Of a stretch of DNA of 64,000 bases, positions 26,349 to 34,857 are shown piece by piece. A program made the translations under genes and the position numbers. The DNA comes from Prevotella sp. UBA2711 (GTDB taxonomy: Bacteria > Bacteroidota > Bacteroidia > Bacteroidales > Bacteroidaceae): assembly GCA_002354095.1 (NCBI GenBank), contig DEKX01000002.1, forward strand, positions 13,835 through 77,834, given 5' to 3'. Within the stretch, counting starts at the first letter, position 1; every line of letters begins with the position of its first letter. The notes beneath the pieces are model-generated. The model had not been told where the DNA came from. It saw nothing but the letters and a program-made list of their open reading frames with translations, and ran no database searches.

Positions 26349-27446
26349 ATGCAAAGAATCATCACATTGACACTGATGCTGGTGGGAGGGCTACTCGTCG
26401 TGCTGGCACAGCCCAAGGACGAACAGGTGAAGCGCATCAGGCAACTGTATGCCGAGGCTAAACAGAAGATTGCCCAGAACGGTAAGAACGGTAAGGCTCC
26501 GTTAGACCTCACCATCGTAAGAGAGAACGGTGAGGAGGTTGACCCCGACTTTATCCTGGACAGCCACACTGAACTGACCTTCTACTTCGATAATGGGAAG
26601 ACGAAAGCTGATCAGGAATTCTACGATCAGTCGAACTGCTATTTCATCAACGAATACTGGACTTCGCACGGGCATGAGTCTTTCTTAGAGGTTCTGGTAG
26701 ATGCCAAGGGCTATCCGCTCTTCATCTTCTCGAAGGGAATTACAGATGGCGGATACGTGCAGGAGAACCGCTATTATTACAACCAGCAGGGGCAAACCAT
26801 TCACGGCATCTTCAAGTCGGGCATGTACGACCAGCCTTTGTCTGAGCGTGATGACGAACAGCTGACGCCCACCATTGGCGACGAGAAACTGGAAGAGGCG
26901 AAACATTTGCTGAAGGTGTTCCAAAGTGTCATGCACACGTCGAACCATGTTCCGGCATCAACGGCTAAGGCAACCACCCCGAAGGCTGAGCGCATCAAGG
27001 CGATTCGTGCTGCCTATGCCAAAGCGCAGGAGAAGATAGCAGCCGACAAGACTTCAGAGAATCCGCACCACATCTTCATCACCCTGCACGAGGCTTTGTC
27101 AGAACAATTCCCACCCGTCACCGAGAACACTAATATTTATTTCGACAAGAAGGCGGATGCACAGGGGAATGAGGTCGGTACCTGCTACTTCATCAACAAT
27201 CGCCGCCAGTGCATGTACTGGGACAACTACGTGGAATTCCTGGCGAACGGGAATGGCACGGACGTGATGTTCACCTATCAGCACAACAAAGAGGAAGGTG
27301 AAAACTACGAATGGCGCTACTACTACGATGAGAACGGCAAGTGCATAGAAGCCAAGACCAATGGCATCGAGGAAGGTGACGGAGTGGCTGAGCGACAGAC
27401 GTTCTTCAACTATCTGAATACTGCCAAACTATTGACAGGAAACTAA
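26349..27446 (+). CDS. Exported protein with a duplicated domain, unknown function
   Basis: This 365-residue protein has a signal peptide ending in LAQ and two copies of one domain of about 150 residues. Each copy starts with a helix of the type RIRQLYAEAKQKIA / AIRAAYAKAQEKIA. Each continues with a beta-rich part containing a CYFIN motif (CYFINEYW / CYFINNRR) and a YYYN / YYYDENG strand near the end. The duplication is visible by eye. I do not recognise the family. A TTTG-N20-TATCTTTG promoter lies at 26288-26319. It ends 10 bp from the convergent gtrA-like gene. Confidence 0.75.
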   Translation: MQRIITLTLMLVGGLLVVLAQPKDEQVKRIRQLYAEAKQKIAQNGKNGKAPLDLTIVRENGEEVDPDFILDSHTELTFYFDNGKTKADQEFYDQSNCYFINEYWTSHGHESFLEVLVDAKGYPLFIFSKGITDGGYVQENRYYYNQQGQTIHGIFKSGMYDQPLSERDDEQLTPTIGDEKLEEAKHLLKVFQSVMHTSNHVPASTAKATTPKAERIKAIRAAYAKAQEKIAADKTSENPHHIFITLHEALSEQFPPVTENTNIYFDKKADAQGNEVGTCYFINNRRQCMYWDNYVEFLANGNGTDVMFTYQHNKEEGENYEWRYYYDENGKCIEAKTNGIEEGDGVAERQTFFNYLNTAKLLTGN

Positions 27447-27455
27447 CCGCTCCAC

Positions 27456-27836
27456 CTATTTTAATTTCTTAAATACAAAGCGCACCAACAGGAAATTGAC
27501 GGGTATCGAAATAGCATAGACGCCCACGGGTGCCCACTCGGCACTCCACCCTAACCAGAGGAAGAAATTGAGCAAGCCCATTTGAAGGAAGTAATTGACC
27601 AGATGGGCACCGCCGAAACCTGCCCCGTTCTGGGCGGTAGCTTTCTCGCGGAAGATATAGCGCGCCGACAGATAATAGTTGACTACAAAGCCCACGATGT
27701 AGCCTGCCGTCCAGGCAATATTCACATTGATAACCAACTGGAGCAGCCAGTAAACAACGTAGTGGATGACCGTAATGAGGACACCCACTATGCTGAAGCG
27801 AACCATCTCGCCAATTTGTTCCTTCGTCAGTTTCAT
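27456..27836 (-). CDS. GtrA-family small membrane protein
   Basis: This 126-residue, four-helix protein has the GtrA pattern: RFSIVGVLITVIHYVVYW, a GYIVGFVVNYYLSARYIF centre and NFLLVRFVFKK at the end. GtrA-like proteins are thought to help move undecaprenyl-linked sugars across the membrane. It is the last gene of a four-gene operon and its ATG overlaps the TGA of the LOG-family gene (ATGA). Confidence 0.9.
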   Translation of the reverse strand: MKLTKEQIGEMVRFSIVGVLITVIHYVVYWLLQLVINVNIAWTAGYIVGFVVNYYLSARYIFREKATAQNGAGFGGAHLVNYFLQMGLLNFFLWLGWSAEWAPVGVYAISIPVNFLLVRFVFKKLK

Positions 27837-28840
27837 TGTTTGTTCTTAAATGCTTCCAACTCTTTGACTATCACGTCGAAATCGTCGGTCAGCGTCAGTT
27901 GCAGATTCTTATACTTGCCCAACTTCACCATTTCTTGGAGGAAGGGGTAAACGGGCATTTCTTTGGTCCAGAAATCAGTACCGAGGAATATCATCGGACT
28001 GGCATAGCCGAAGGAGAGATAATGGTTCTGGACAGCATCCTGGAATATCTCTTGCATGGTGCCTGCACTGCCCGGGGTATAGATGATGCCACCAAAGGCT
28101 ACGGTGAGAATGAGGTCTTCGCGAATGCTGTTCTCGAAGAACTTGGCAATGTGGGTAGCGAAGGGGGCTGAGGGCTCATGACCGTAGAGGTAGGTGGGAA
28201 TACCCAGACTTACATAATCGCCCTTGCGTGGGAAACGCTCCATCACGGCAAACGACGAAGCCAGCCAGCCCTTGTCCTTGAACGAGGGAGCTACACAGAG
28301 CATCTTGACTGCCACATCGACATCCTGCTCCGTACGACCAGCCAGCCAAGCGCCCAGATGAGTTGCTTCCATAGCACCAGGACCACCACCGCTGAGCATG
28401 ATAAAACCCTGTTCGGTGAGGCGCTTGCTTAGGAGCACCACCTTCTTATACATCGGATCGGTGCGCAACAGGGCATGACCGCCCATGATACCGATACAGA
28501 GGCGAGAATTGTACTTCTTGAAGAACGCGTTGAGGGCTACGTGGATACTATTATCATGGAGTGCACGAGCCAACGATTCGTCAGCCGACTGAGCTTGTTT
28601 GCCATTCTTGATGAAGTGGCGATATGCCTTCGTGTCGTAGCAGGTCTCGAAGGTGGCTTCATCCTTGGGATTATAGCCGGCATAGAGCTCTTCGGCGGTG
28701 TAGAGTGTAGAACGGTTGATACTGAAGGGTACAGACTTCAGATAGTTCAACGTCTGTGGTGTGAACAATTCATCGACCGACTGTGCCTTGACGGTGACAG
28801 CGGCGAGCACCATGAGTGTCATTAAAATAGTTTTCTTCAT
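27833..28840 (-). CDS. LOG-family (lysine-decarboxylase-like) protein with a signal peptide
   Basis: This 335-residue protein has the Rossmann-type LOG domain with IGIMGGHALLR, SGGGPGAMEA and the catalytic/nucleotide motif YTPGSAGTMQE (a PGGxGTxxE variant). Relatives hydrolyse the N-glycosidic bond of nucleoside 5'-monophosphates. Unlike most LOG proteins it begins with a convincing signal peptide (MKKTILMTLMVLAAVTVKAQS), so it should act outside the cytoplasm. The exported 5'-nucleotidase encoded just upstream fits a joint role in breaking down external nucleotides, though this is inference. Confidence 0.85.
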   Translation of the reverse strand: MKKTILMTLMVLAAVTVKAQSVDELFTPQTLNYLKSVPFSINRSTLYTAEELYAGYNPKDEATFETCYDTKAYRHFIKNGKQAQSADESLARALHDNSIHVALNAFFKKYNSRLCIGIMGGHALLRTDPMYKKVVLLSKRLTEQGFIMLSGGGPGAMEATHLGAWLAGRTEQDVDVAVKMLCVAPSFKDKGWLASSFAVMERFPRKGDYVSLGIPTYLYGHEPSAPFATHIAKFFENSIREDLILTVAFGGIIYTPGSAGTMQEIFQDAVQNHYLSFGYASPMIFLGTDFWTKEMPVYPFLQEMVKLGKYKNLQLTLTDDFDVIVKELEAFKNKQ

Positions 28841-28857
28841 AACAGTTAAAGTTTAAA

Positions 28858-30405
28858 TTATAGTTTATTGATACGTCCTTGCGGTTGTGCATACTGCTGA
28901 CCGATATGTCCACCCAGATTCTTAGTCACAAACTCGATAAAGATATCGTTGTAGGTGCGTTTGGTCTCCCATGTTATCTTACTGCCTTTCAGCGTGTTAT
29001 AGAGTCCGCCATCCGTCACGCAATACTTGGTGGTGGCAACGGTATAGATACGATCGGGATTGAGAGGTTCGTAATGCTGGGTGGCGCTGTTGAGAATTTT
29101 TACGTCGCTCACCTGATGAGTAGCCACACGGACGGTAAACTTCATACCGGAAACCTGTGGGAACTGACCATCGGGCTTGGGCAGGAAACTCATCAGTTTT
29201 TCAAGCATCGACAGGATGGTGCTGCCCTTCACCTCTGCCACCACGATGTAATTGTCGTAAGGCAACAGCGAGAGCAGTTCGCCGTAGGTCAGGTCGCCTG
29301 CCTTCGCTTCGTTGCGGATACTACCGCTGTTGAGCACAGAGATATCGGAACCTGTCACCATACGGAAGGCATCAGTCACTATGTCGCCTGCCGTCGTCTC
29401 GCCAGAACGGTGTGCTTCGTTGCCCTCGTCGTCGAGAATGCGCAAGGGTACCTCACTATGACACACTACGCGACTGGTCTGCTCGTGGAGCATCGTGTGG
29501 ATGCTGTCAACCACCTGGGCTACAAAAGGATTCATCTCACTCACACTCTCCACAGGAATCAGTGTGGTTGAGAAACGGCCGTCAGGAGTGATGAGCAGCT
29601 TGCCTATATGCGAAAACTTGGTGCCTGTCTGGGTGACAATGATGGGCTTACCTACCTTATTTAAAATAGTATCGGCTTGTATCGTAGCATGCGAATGTCC
29701 GTCAAGCACGATATCGATGCCCGAGGTATTGGCGACCAGTATATGGGAATCCGAATGGCGCTGTGTAGGTTCCTCGCCTAAATGGGAATCGACGATGACG
29801 TAGTCGGCTCCTGCTCTGCGAGCCTCATCGACAGCACGCTGCACCAACACGGGAATGTCTTCGCGCTGTAAATCGTATATCAGACTGTCGTTTTCGTCGT
29901 GGAAGGCATAGGCCTCATCCTCCATAGATGTTGGAGTAACCACACCCACAAAGGCGATGCGCTTGTTGCCCACACGCTTCATAACATAAGGAGCAAAAAC
30001 CAGTCGGCCCGTCTTCCTATCATGCAGATTGCAGCACACTACAGGGACGGGAACCTGGCGCAGCAACTGGAACATGCGCTCCATACCGTAGTCGAACTCA
30101 TGATTGCCCAACGTGATGGCATCGTAATTCACCGTACGCATCACATCCACCACATACTGACCTTTGGAGATGGCACCTACAGTCTGACCTTGCACATAAT
30201 CACCGTTCGACACGAGAAACACATCGGCTGTATCAGCAATAGCATCGCGCAGACCAGCCAGTTTGGCATAGCCATCAACCGCACAGTGGACATCGTTTTC
30301 GTAGAGCACCACGATACTGCGCTGTCTGCCATTTTGAGCGTAAGTGTTGCTGGCTAATCCAAGCATCATGCACACCAAAAGCGAAATCATGCTTTTTGTT
30401 TTCAT
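28858..30405 (-). CDS. Periplasmic 5'-nucleotidase / UshA-type metallophosphatase
   Basis: This 515-residue protein has a signal peptide ending near NTYAQ. The calcineurin-like domain (about 28-290) carries the dinuclear-metal motifs ENDVHCA, SNGDYVQG, LGNHEFDYG, DSHLGEE and LDGHSHA. A 5'-nucleotidase C-terminal domain (about 320-480) provides substrate binding (NSGSIRNE, LLPYDNYIV). Such enzymes dephosphorylate nucleotides or UDP-sugars outside the cytoplasm. Some Bacteroidetes split the two domains into two proteins; here they are fused. It lies between the beta-sandwich protein and the LOG-family gene in one operon. Confidence 0.92.
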   Translation of the reverse strand: MKTKSMISLLVCMMLGLASNTYAQNGRQRSIVVLYENDVHCAVDGYAKLAGLRDAIADTADVFLVSNGDYVQGQTVGAISKGQYVVDVMRTVNYDAITLGNHEFDYGMERMFQLLRQVPVPVVCCNLHDRKTGRLVFAPYVMKRVGNKRIAFVGVVTPTSMEDEAYAFHDENDSLIYDLQREDIPVLVQRAVDEARRAGADYVIVDSHLGEEPTQRHSDSHILVANTSGIDIVLDGHSHATIQADTILNKVGKPIIVTQTGTKFSHIGKLLITPDGRFSTTLIPVESVSEMNPFVAQVVDSIHTMLHEQTSRVVCHSEVPLRILDDEGNEAHRSGETTAGDIVTDAFRMVTGSDISVLNSGSIRNEAKAGDLTYGELLSLLPYDNYIVVAEVKGSTILSMLEKLMSFLPKPDGQFPQVSGMKFTVRVATHQVSDVKILNSATQHYEPLNPDRIYTVATTKYCVTDGGLYNTLKGSKITWETKRTYNDIFIEFVTKNLGGHIGQQYAQPQGRINKL

Positions 30406-30428
30406 ACCTTTTAAGATGATTGACCGTA

Positions 30429-31664
30429 TTATTGTTTTCTTGCTTTTTTCTTCAGTTTTCCAATGGCATTCTCCAGACTCTCCGTAGGCTCGATAATGTT
30501 ATAGTCTGCCCAGAAATCCGGGTCTTCGAAGTATTCCACCTTATCATAGAAACGTTCGCGAATACCAAACGAATTGCGACCCTTGGGGCGCTTGACTTCC
30601 TCGCCCATTTGCCGGCGGTCGGTAACCACCATTTCGCTGACCGTCGTAAAGGGAGATGCAAAGAGCCGGCGCTTCCAGTCGCAATTAAAGCGCATCTCAT
30701 TGCGGACGTAGCTCATACGGGTGACGCCTTGCATATCTGTAGTATAGACTATCGTCACGGTGAGTTCCTTAGGACGGAAACGGAGGCCGAACGGTTTCTT
30801 CACCAACATATAATCGGAGGCGGAGCGCCAATTACTTACATCGAGTTGCAGTTCTGCACGGGTGAACGCCAGCGTCTCCTGATCTATGAACAGTTTGCCA
30901 TACATCAAGGGGTACATGGTGTGCATCTTGGGCTGCATCGAAACCACATACTGCAGGCGGTCGTCAATCAGTGCAGGCATATCCATCGAAAAGTCATAGA
31001 GCCCGAAGTCTTCAGCTTTCAGCACATATTCACGATTCTTAGCAATATCCACCATCAGTGGCATCACAGGACCACCCTGTATCTTGACACCCAGTGTGTC
31101 ACGAGCCTTCATACTCATCAACCGGCGCCCTTTCAGAATGGCTACTGCGTCGCGCTCAGGACCACGACTATAGCCGGTCTTATACATATCAGTTACGGCT
31201 TCAGCTACAGAGATGAAACGAGAACCCCGACGAGCCGTCTCGCGATAGAAGCAGCGCACCAGTTCTGGTTTCTGAGGATAATTCTTTTCGATGCGGTCCA
31301 TAGCAGCCTTGACTATCTCCAAGGGGTCGTTACGCGTAACCACCACTTCGTGAAGCCCAACGGTGTTGACCGCCATCATGATACGGAGATTGGAGGTCTG
31401 ACCATGCTGTATTTGCTGTCTGCGGGTTTTATAGCCGATATGACTGAGTTGGATATACTGGGGAATGCGTTGCGTTTTCAAGGAGAAACGCCCATCGTCG
31501 TTAGTCACCATGTGTTCCTTGCCACCTTCGGCAGTCACACTGACATGACTCAGTGTGCGCCCTGTCTGGCGATCAAGCACCACGCCATTTATTACTGCCT
31601 GTGCGTAGCCTAAAAGCACACCTGACAGCAGTACCATAGTCATGAATAGTTTTCTATTAGTCAT
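30429..31664 (-). CDS. Exported carboxypeptidase-like regulatory-domain protein
   Basis: This 411-residue protein has a signal peptide (…LLGYAQ) and an N-terminal beta-sandwich of the CarboxypepD_reg-like type (about 24-105), the fold that begins SusC proteins. There is no TonB-dependent plug or barrel. The rest (about 110-400) is an uncharacterised Bacteroidetes domain with PELVRCFYRETARRG and YNIIEPTESLENAI. The role is unknown; a cell-envelope location is expected. It heads the operon with the nucleotidase, LOG and GtrA genes and has a TATCTTTG box at 31693-31686. Confidence 0.8.
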   Translation of the reverse strand: MTNRKLFMTMVLLSGVLLGYAQAVINGVVLDRQTGRTLSHVSVTAEGGKEHMVTNDDGRFSLKTQRIPQYIQLSHIGYKTRRQQIQHGQTSNLRIMMAVNTVGLHEVVVTRNDPLEIVKAAMDRIEKNYPQKPELVRCFYRETARRGSRFISVAEAVTDMYKTGYSRGPERDAVAILKGRRLMSMKARDTLGVKIQGGPVMPLMVDIAKNREYVLKAEDFGLYDFSMDMPALIDDRLQYVVSMQPKMHTMYPLMYGKLFIDQETLAFTRAELQLDVSNWRSASDYMLVKKPFGLRFRPKELTVTIVYTTDMQGVTRMSYVRNEMRFNCDWKRRLFASPFTTVSEMVVTDRRQMGEEVKRPKGRNSFGIRERFYDKVEYFEDPDFWADYNIIEPTESLENAIGKLKKKARKQ

Positions 31665-31685
31665 AGCCTTGCGTCGTTTATCGTG

Positions 31686-31743
31686 ACAAAGATAAATAAT
31701 TTTTTTGAAATGAAGGCATTTTCATTATTTTTTCTTACCTTTG
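31686..31743. promoter_or_regulatory. Divergent promoters for the 30.4-31.7 kb gene and cysE
   Basis: TATCTTTG on the minus strand (31693-31686) and TACCTTTG on the plus strand (31736-31743). The spacer between them is A/T-rich. Confidence 0.6.
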
Positions 31744-31762
31744 TCGCCACAAAACATGCTGA

Positions 31763-32683
31763 GTGATGGAACAGAACACGAATGACATCCTGCTGAAGAA
31801 CGTAGCACTGCTCTCGAAACTGACGGAGCAGGAGGTGAAAATGATGCCTGCCACGGAAGCTCCTCTGCCCTCGGTGGAGAAGGTGGTGCGCATCGTCACG
31901 CTGGTAAAGAACATCATTTTTCCCGATTATATGGGAAAGCGTCAGGCGGACGAAACGAAACGCTCGTACCATATCGGTGAGTGTATGCTGGAATTACACC
32001 GTCTGCTGGTGAAACAAATAGCCCACGGATTGCAGTTCTGCGAGGACTGCGAAGAAATATCCACGAAGGAAAAAGCCTATGAGGAGGCTCAACGTAAAGC
32101 TACGCTTTTCATTGATGCACTGCCTGAAATCAAGCGACTGCTTTATACCGATGTGCAGGCGATGTTCGACAACGACCCCGCTGCGCCTAACTATGGTGAG
32201 GTAATTTTCTGCTATCCGGTAGTGAATGCCATGACGCACTATCGTATTGCCCACAAACTGCATGAACTGCAAGTACCCGTCATTCCACGTATCATCACAG
32301 AACAGGCTCACTCGAAGACGGGTATCGATATTCACCCTGGAGCTACCATCGGCGAATACTTTGCGATTGACCACGGAACGGGTGTGGTAATAGGTGAGAC
32401 GTGTATCATCGGTAATCACGTGACACTCTATCAGGGTGTGACGCTGGGTGCCAAGAGCTTTAAATACGATGAGAACGGCAACATGCTGAACGTGCCTCGT
32501 CACCCAATCATCGAGGACCACGTGACAGTTTATTCCAATGCCTCTATCCTGGGACGCATCACGATTGGTCATCATAGCGTGATAGGTGGTAACATCTGGG
32601 TAACCAACGACGTCCCTCCCTACTCTCGCATCCAGCAGTCGAAAGCTGTCGATGCCTCGTTCAACGGAGGTTTGGGAATATAA
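31763..32683 (+). CDS. cysE: Serine O-acetyltransferase
   Basis: This 306-residue enzyme acetylates serine with acetyl-CoA, the first step of cysteine synthesis. The N-terminal helical part (about 1-180) is followed by a left-handed beta-helix of hexapeptide repeats. The active-site strand IDIHPGATIGEYFAIDHGTG, then VVIGETCIIGNHVTLYQGV, holds the Asp/His pair. The N-terminal region is longer than in enterobacterial CysE, as usual in Bacteroidetes. It is a single-gene unit with its own promoter and terminator. Confidence 0.95.
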   Translation: MMEQNTNDILLKNVALLSKLTEQEVKMMPATEAPLPSVEKVVRIVTLVKNIIFPDYMGKRQADETKRSYHIGECMLELHRLLVKQIAHGLQFCEDCEEISTKEKAYEEAQRKATLFIDALPEIKRLLYTDVQAMFDNDPAAPNYGEVIFCYPVVNAMTHYRIAHKLHELQVPVIPRIITEQAHSKTGIDIHPGATIGEYFAIDHGTGVVIGETCIIGNHVTLYQGVTLGAKSFKYDENGNMLNVPRHPIIEDHVTVYSNASILGRITIGHHSVIGGNIWVTNDVPPYSRIQQSKAVDASFNGGLGI

Positions 32684-32689
32684 AACAGA

Positions 32690-32716
32690 AAAGAGAGCCG
32701 CTTGGCTCTCTTTCTT
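32690..32716 (+). terminator. Terminator after cysE
   Basis: A 10-bp perfect stem (AAAGAGAGCC / GGCTCTCTTT) with loop GCTT, then CTTATTATT. Confidence 0.7.
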
Positions 32717-32723
32717 ATTATTA

Positions 32724-33254
32724 CTATTTGGTTATTGTTACTTTGTCGTTGACTAATTCTTTAGGCACTTGCGACCAACCATAGTAACTATCCCATTTAG
32801 ATGATGACGTTTTATAGAGGTCAAAGTAAATCTCCTTGTAATCACCACAATCCATATAGCCTGTAAAGCGGTTGTTGTTAATTCCGTAGTCATAAATGTA
32901 AATGACCTGACCAGTTTCGTAGGTCATTCTGATGCGCCCGTTAGCCACACTCCACATAAAATCACGATAGCGGTAATCGTTGTTAAATGGATCGTAGTCT
33001 ACCTGCTCACCATAACCCGAGGTTGCCCCACGATTATAACTGTAGCCTTTGCGATAGAAACGGATAATGGTGTCGTATTCACGACCCGTTCCCTCATAGC
33101 CCCAATAGCTATAGTAGTCTTCTCCCATATATCCTTCCCATTCGCCTGATAAGTCGTAGGCTATCTGTTCGTCTCTCGTCATGCAACTTGAGAACGTTGT
33201 CAACGTTAGCACTAAGAGAAGTGCCTTCATTGTGAGTGTATAAATCTTCTTCAT
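32724..33254 (-). CDS. Small lipoprotein of unknown function
   Basis: This 176-residue protein has a lipoprotein signal (lipobox FSSC) and a mature part rich in Tyr, Gly and Asp, including LSGEWEGYMGEDYYS and a regular run of aromatic beta strands. The opening of the mature part resembles a lipocalin-like start, but I cannot assign a family. I start it at ATG 33254; an upstream in-frame TTG is inside the TACCTTTG -7 box (33289-33282). A -33-like TTG lies 20 nt upstream of that box. Confidence 0.72.
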   Translation of the reverse strand: MKKIYTLTMKALLLVLTLTTFSSCMTRDEQIAYDLSGEWEGYMGEDYYSYWGYEGTGREYDTIIRFYRKGYSYNRGATSGYGEQVDYDPFNNDYRYRDFMWSVANGRIRMTYETGQVIYIYDYGINNNRFTGYMDCGDYKEIYFDLYKTSSSKWDSYYGWSQVPKELVNDKVTITK

Positions 33255-33440
33255 AATTAATTGTTTTTTAAGTTTCTGATGCAAAGGTAAGGAAAATATC
33301 CTATACCACCAAGATATAATACCTATATTTGAGTAGGGATTTTCCTATTTTACTCTAAAAACCATGTTATATAACATACAAAGTGCATTTTGTCAAGAAA
33401 AAACATGGCAGTATAAAAAAAAATCCGTAACTTTGACCCA

Positions 33441-33575
33441 TGAATTTGAAAAATAATATGATTGAATAAAAGACTAATGTACAATATACATAAATTTCTT
33501 TTCCATTATTAATACTATCATTAGGATTATAAATAGGGCGGCAAAGTTGTGAAACTTAACCGCCTTCGCTTTTTA
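33441..33575 (+). ncRNA. Candidate small RNA, about 130 nt
   Basis: A TAACTTTG -7 box at 33428-33435 on the plus strand is followed by about 100 A/T-rich bases and then a plus-strand intrinsic terminator at 33537-33575. The only open frame is 9 codons (from 33440). No plus-strand gene follows, since the next gene is convergent. The -33 box is poor, so support is weaker than for the RNA at 6.3 kb. The interval 33285-33427 otherwise holds only the promoter of the lipoprotein gene. Confidence 0.35.
33537..33575 (+). terminator. Plus-strand intrinsic terminator
   Basis: GGCGG and CCGCC enclose a second stem AAGTT/AACTT with a small internal loop, followed by TTCGCTTTTTATTTATT. There is no T-run on the minus strand, so it does not serve the MFS gene. 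Confidence 0.65.
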
Positions 33576-33576
33576 T

Positions 33577-34851
33577 TTATTCGTCATTCTTTTTCTTTCC
33601 GAACTCAGGGTCTATCTTCAGGAATGCTGTAACAATATATGTCAAAGAACATGCTACAACAACGATGAGGAAGAAGGCCTGATAGCCCACAGCTTCCTGC
33701 AATGCACCTGCGAACATACCCGGTATCATCATCGAGAGGGCCATAAACGCTGTGCAAAGAGCATAGTGGCTGGTCTTATGATTACCCTGACTATAATAAA
33801 TAAGGTATAGCATATAGGCAGAGAAGCCAAACCCGTAACCAAACTGCTCAACAAACACGCAGACATTGATGATAAAAAGGGAGGAAGGTAAGGCATAGGA
33901 CAGATAGACATAAACCAAATCAGGCAATGTAATAGCCATCACCATAGGCCACAGCCAACGCTTCAAACCATCACGACTGGCAACAATACCACCCAGAATA
34001 CCACCCAGGGTAAGACCAATAACACCTACTGTGCCTTGTACCAAGCCATATTCGCCGTCAGAAAGCCCCAATCCGCCATTGTGGTAGGCATCAACCAGGA
34101 AAAGAGCTGAAATCTTGGCCAACAAGCCTTCTGGCATACGATAGAACAACATAAAACAGATGCCTGCCCATACTTGCGGCTTCTGAAAGAAGGTAATGAG
34201 CGTCTGTTTGAATTCATCCCAGATTTCACCGGCTGTCTTCTTCGACTTCATACCGTCTTCAGCTGGTTTGGGCAGAATCCAATGGTGGTAGAGCCACAGA
34301 GCAATAAAGAGGCCTGCCATCAGATAGAATACCAAACTCCAAGAATAACGGATGTTGCGGGTGAGCACCTGAAGAGCACCAGCCAAGCCAACCAACAATC
34401 CTGATGAGAATATGGTGGCTATGCGATAGAACGTTGAACGGATGCCAACGAAATATGCTTGCTCATGCTGGTCAAGACCCAACATATAGAAACCATCGGC
34501 TGCAATATCATGCGTAGCACTGCTAAAGGCCATCAACCAGAAGAAACAGAGTGAGCCCTGCAACCACCACGGACCAGGAATCGTGAAGGCTACGCCTCCC
34601 AATGCTGCAGCAATAAGTACCTGCATAGCAACAATCCACCAACGCTTAGAGCGCAACATATCCACGAAAGGACTCCACAACGGTTTGATAACCCAAGGCA
34701 GGTAAAGCCAAGAGGTGTATAACGTAATGTCTGTATTCGACAAGCCTAAGCGCTTATACATAATGAGAGAGATTGTCATTACAGCCACATAGGGAACTCC
34801 CTCTGCAAAATAAAGTGTGGGAACCCAAGCCCACGGAGATTTTTTGTTCAT
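33577..34851 (-). CDS. MFS transporter, AmpG-like
   Basis: This 424-residue, 12-helix transporter has an AmpG-like first loop (YFAEGVPYVAVMTISLIMYKR), a conserved SPFVDMLRSKRWWI after helix 2 and a DIAADGFYML stretch. AmpG carries anhydromuropeptides into the cytoplasm for peptidoglycan recycling. It lies 6 nt downstream of the large SpoIID-containing fusion gene, so the two are one operon, which supports a cell-wall-recycling theme. The substrate is inferred, not shown. Confidence 0.83.
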   Translation of the reverse strand: MNKKSPWAWVPTLYFAEGVPYVAVMTISLIMYKRLGLSNTDITLYTSWLYLPWVIKPLWSPFVDMLRSKRWWIVAMQVLIAAALGGVAFTIPGPWWLQGSLCFFWLMAFSSATHDIAADGFYMLGLDQHEQAYFVGIRSTFYRIATIFSSGLLVGLAGALQVLTRNIRYSWSLVFYLMAGLFIALWLYHHWILPKPAEDGMKSKKTAGEIWDEFKQTLITFFQKPQVWAGICFMLFYRMPEGLLAKISALFLVDAYHNGGLGLSDGEYGLVQGTVGVIGLTLGGILGGIVASRDGLKRWLWPMVMAITLPDLVYVYLSYALPSSLFIINVCVFVEQFGYGFGFSAYMLYLIYYSQGNHKTSHYALCTAFMALSMMIPGMFAGALQEAVGYQAFFLIVVVACSLTYIVTAFLKIDPEFGKKKNDE

Positions 34852-34857
34852 TGTCTT

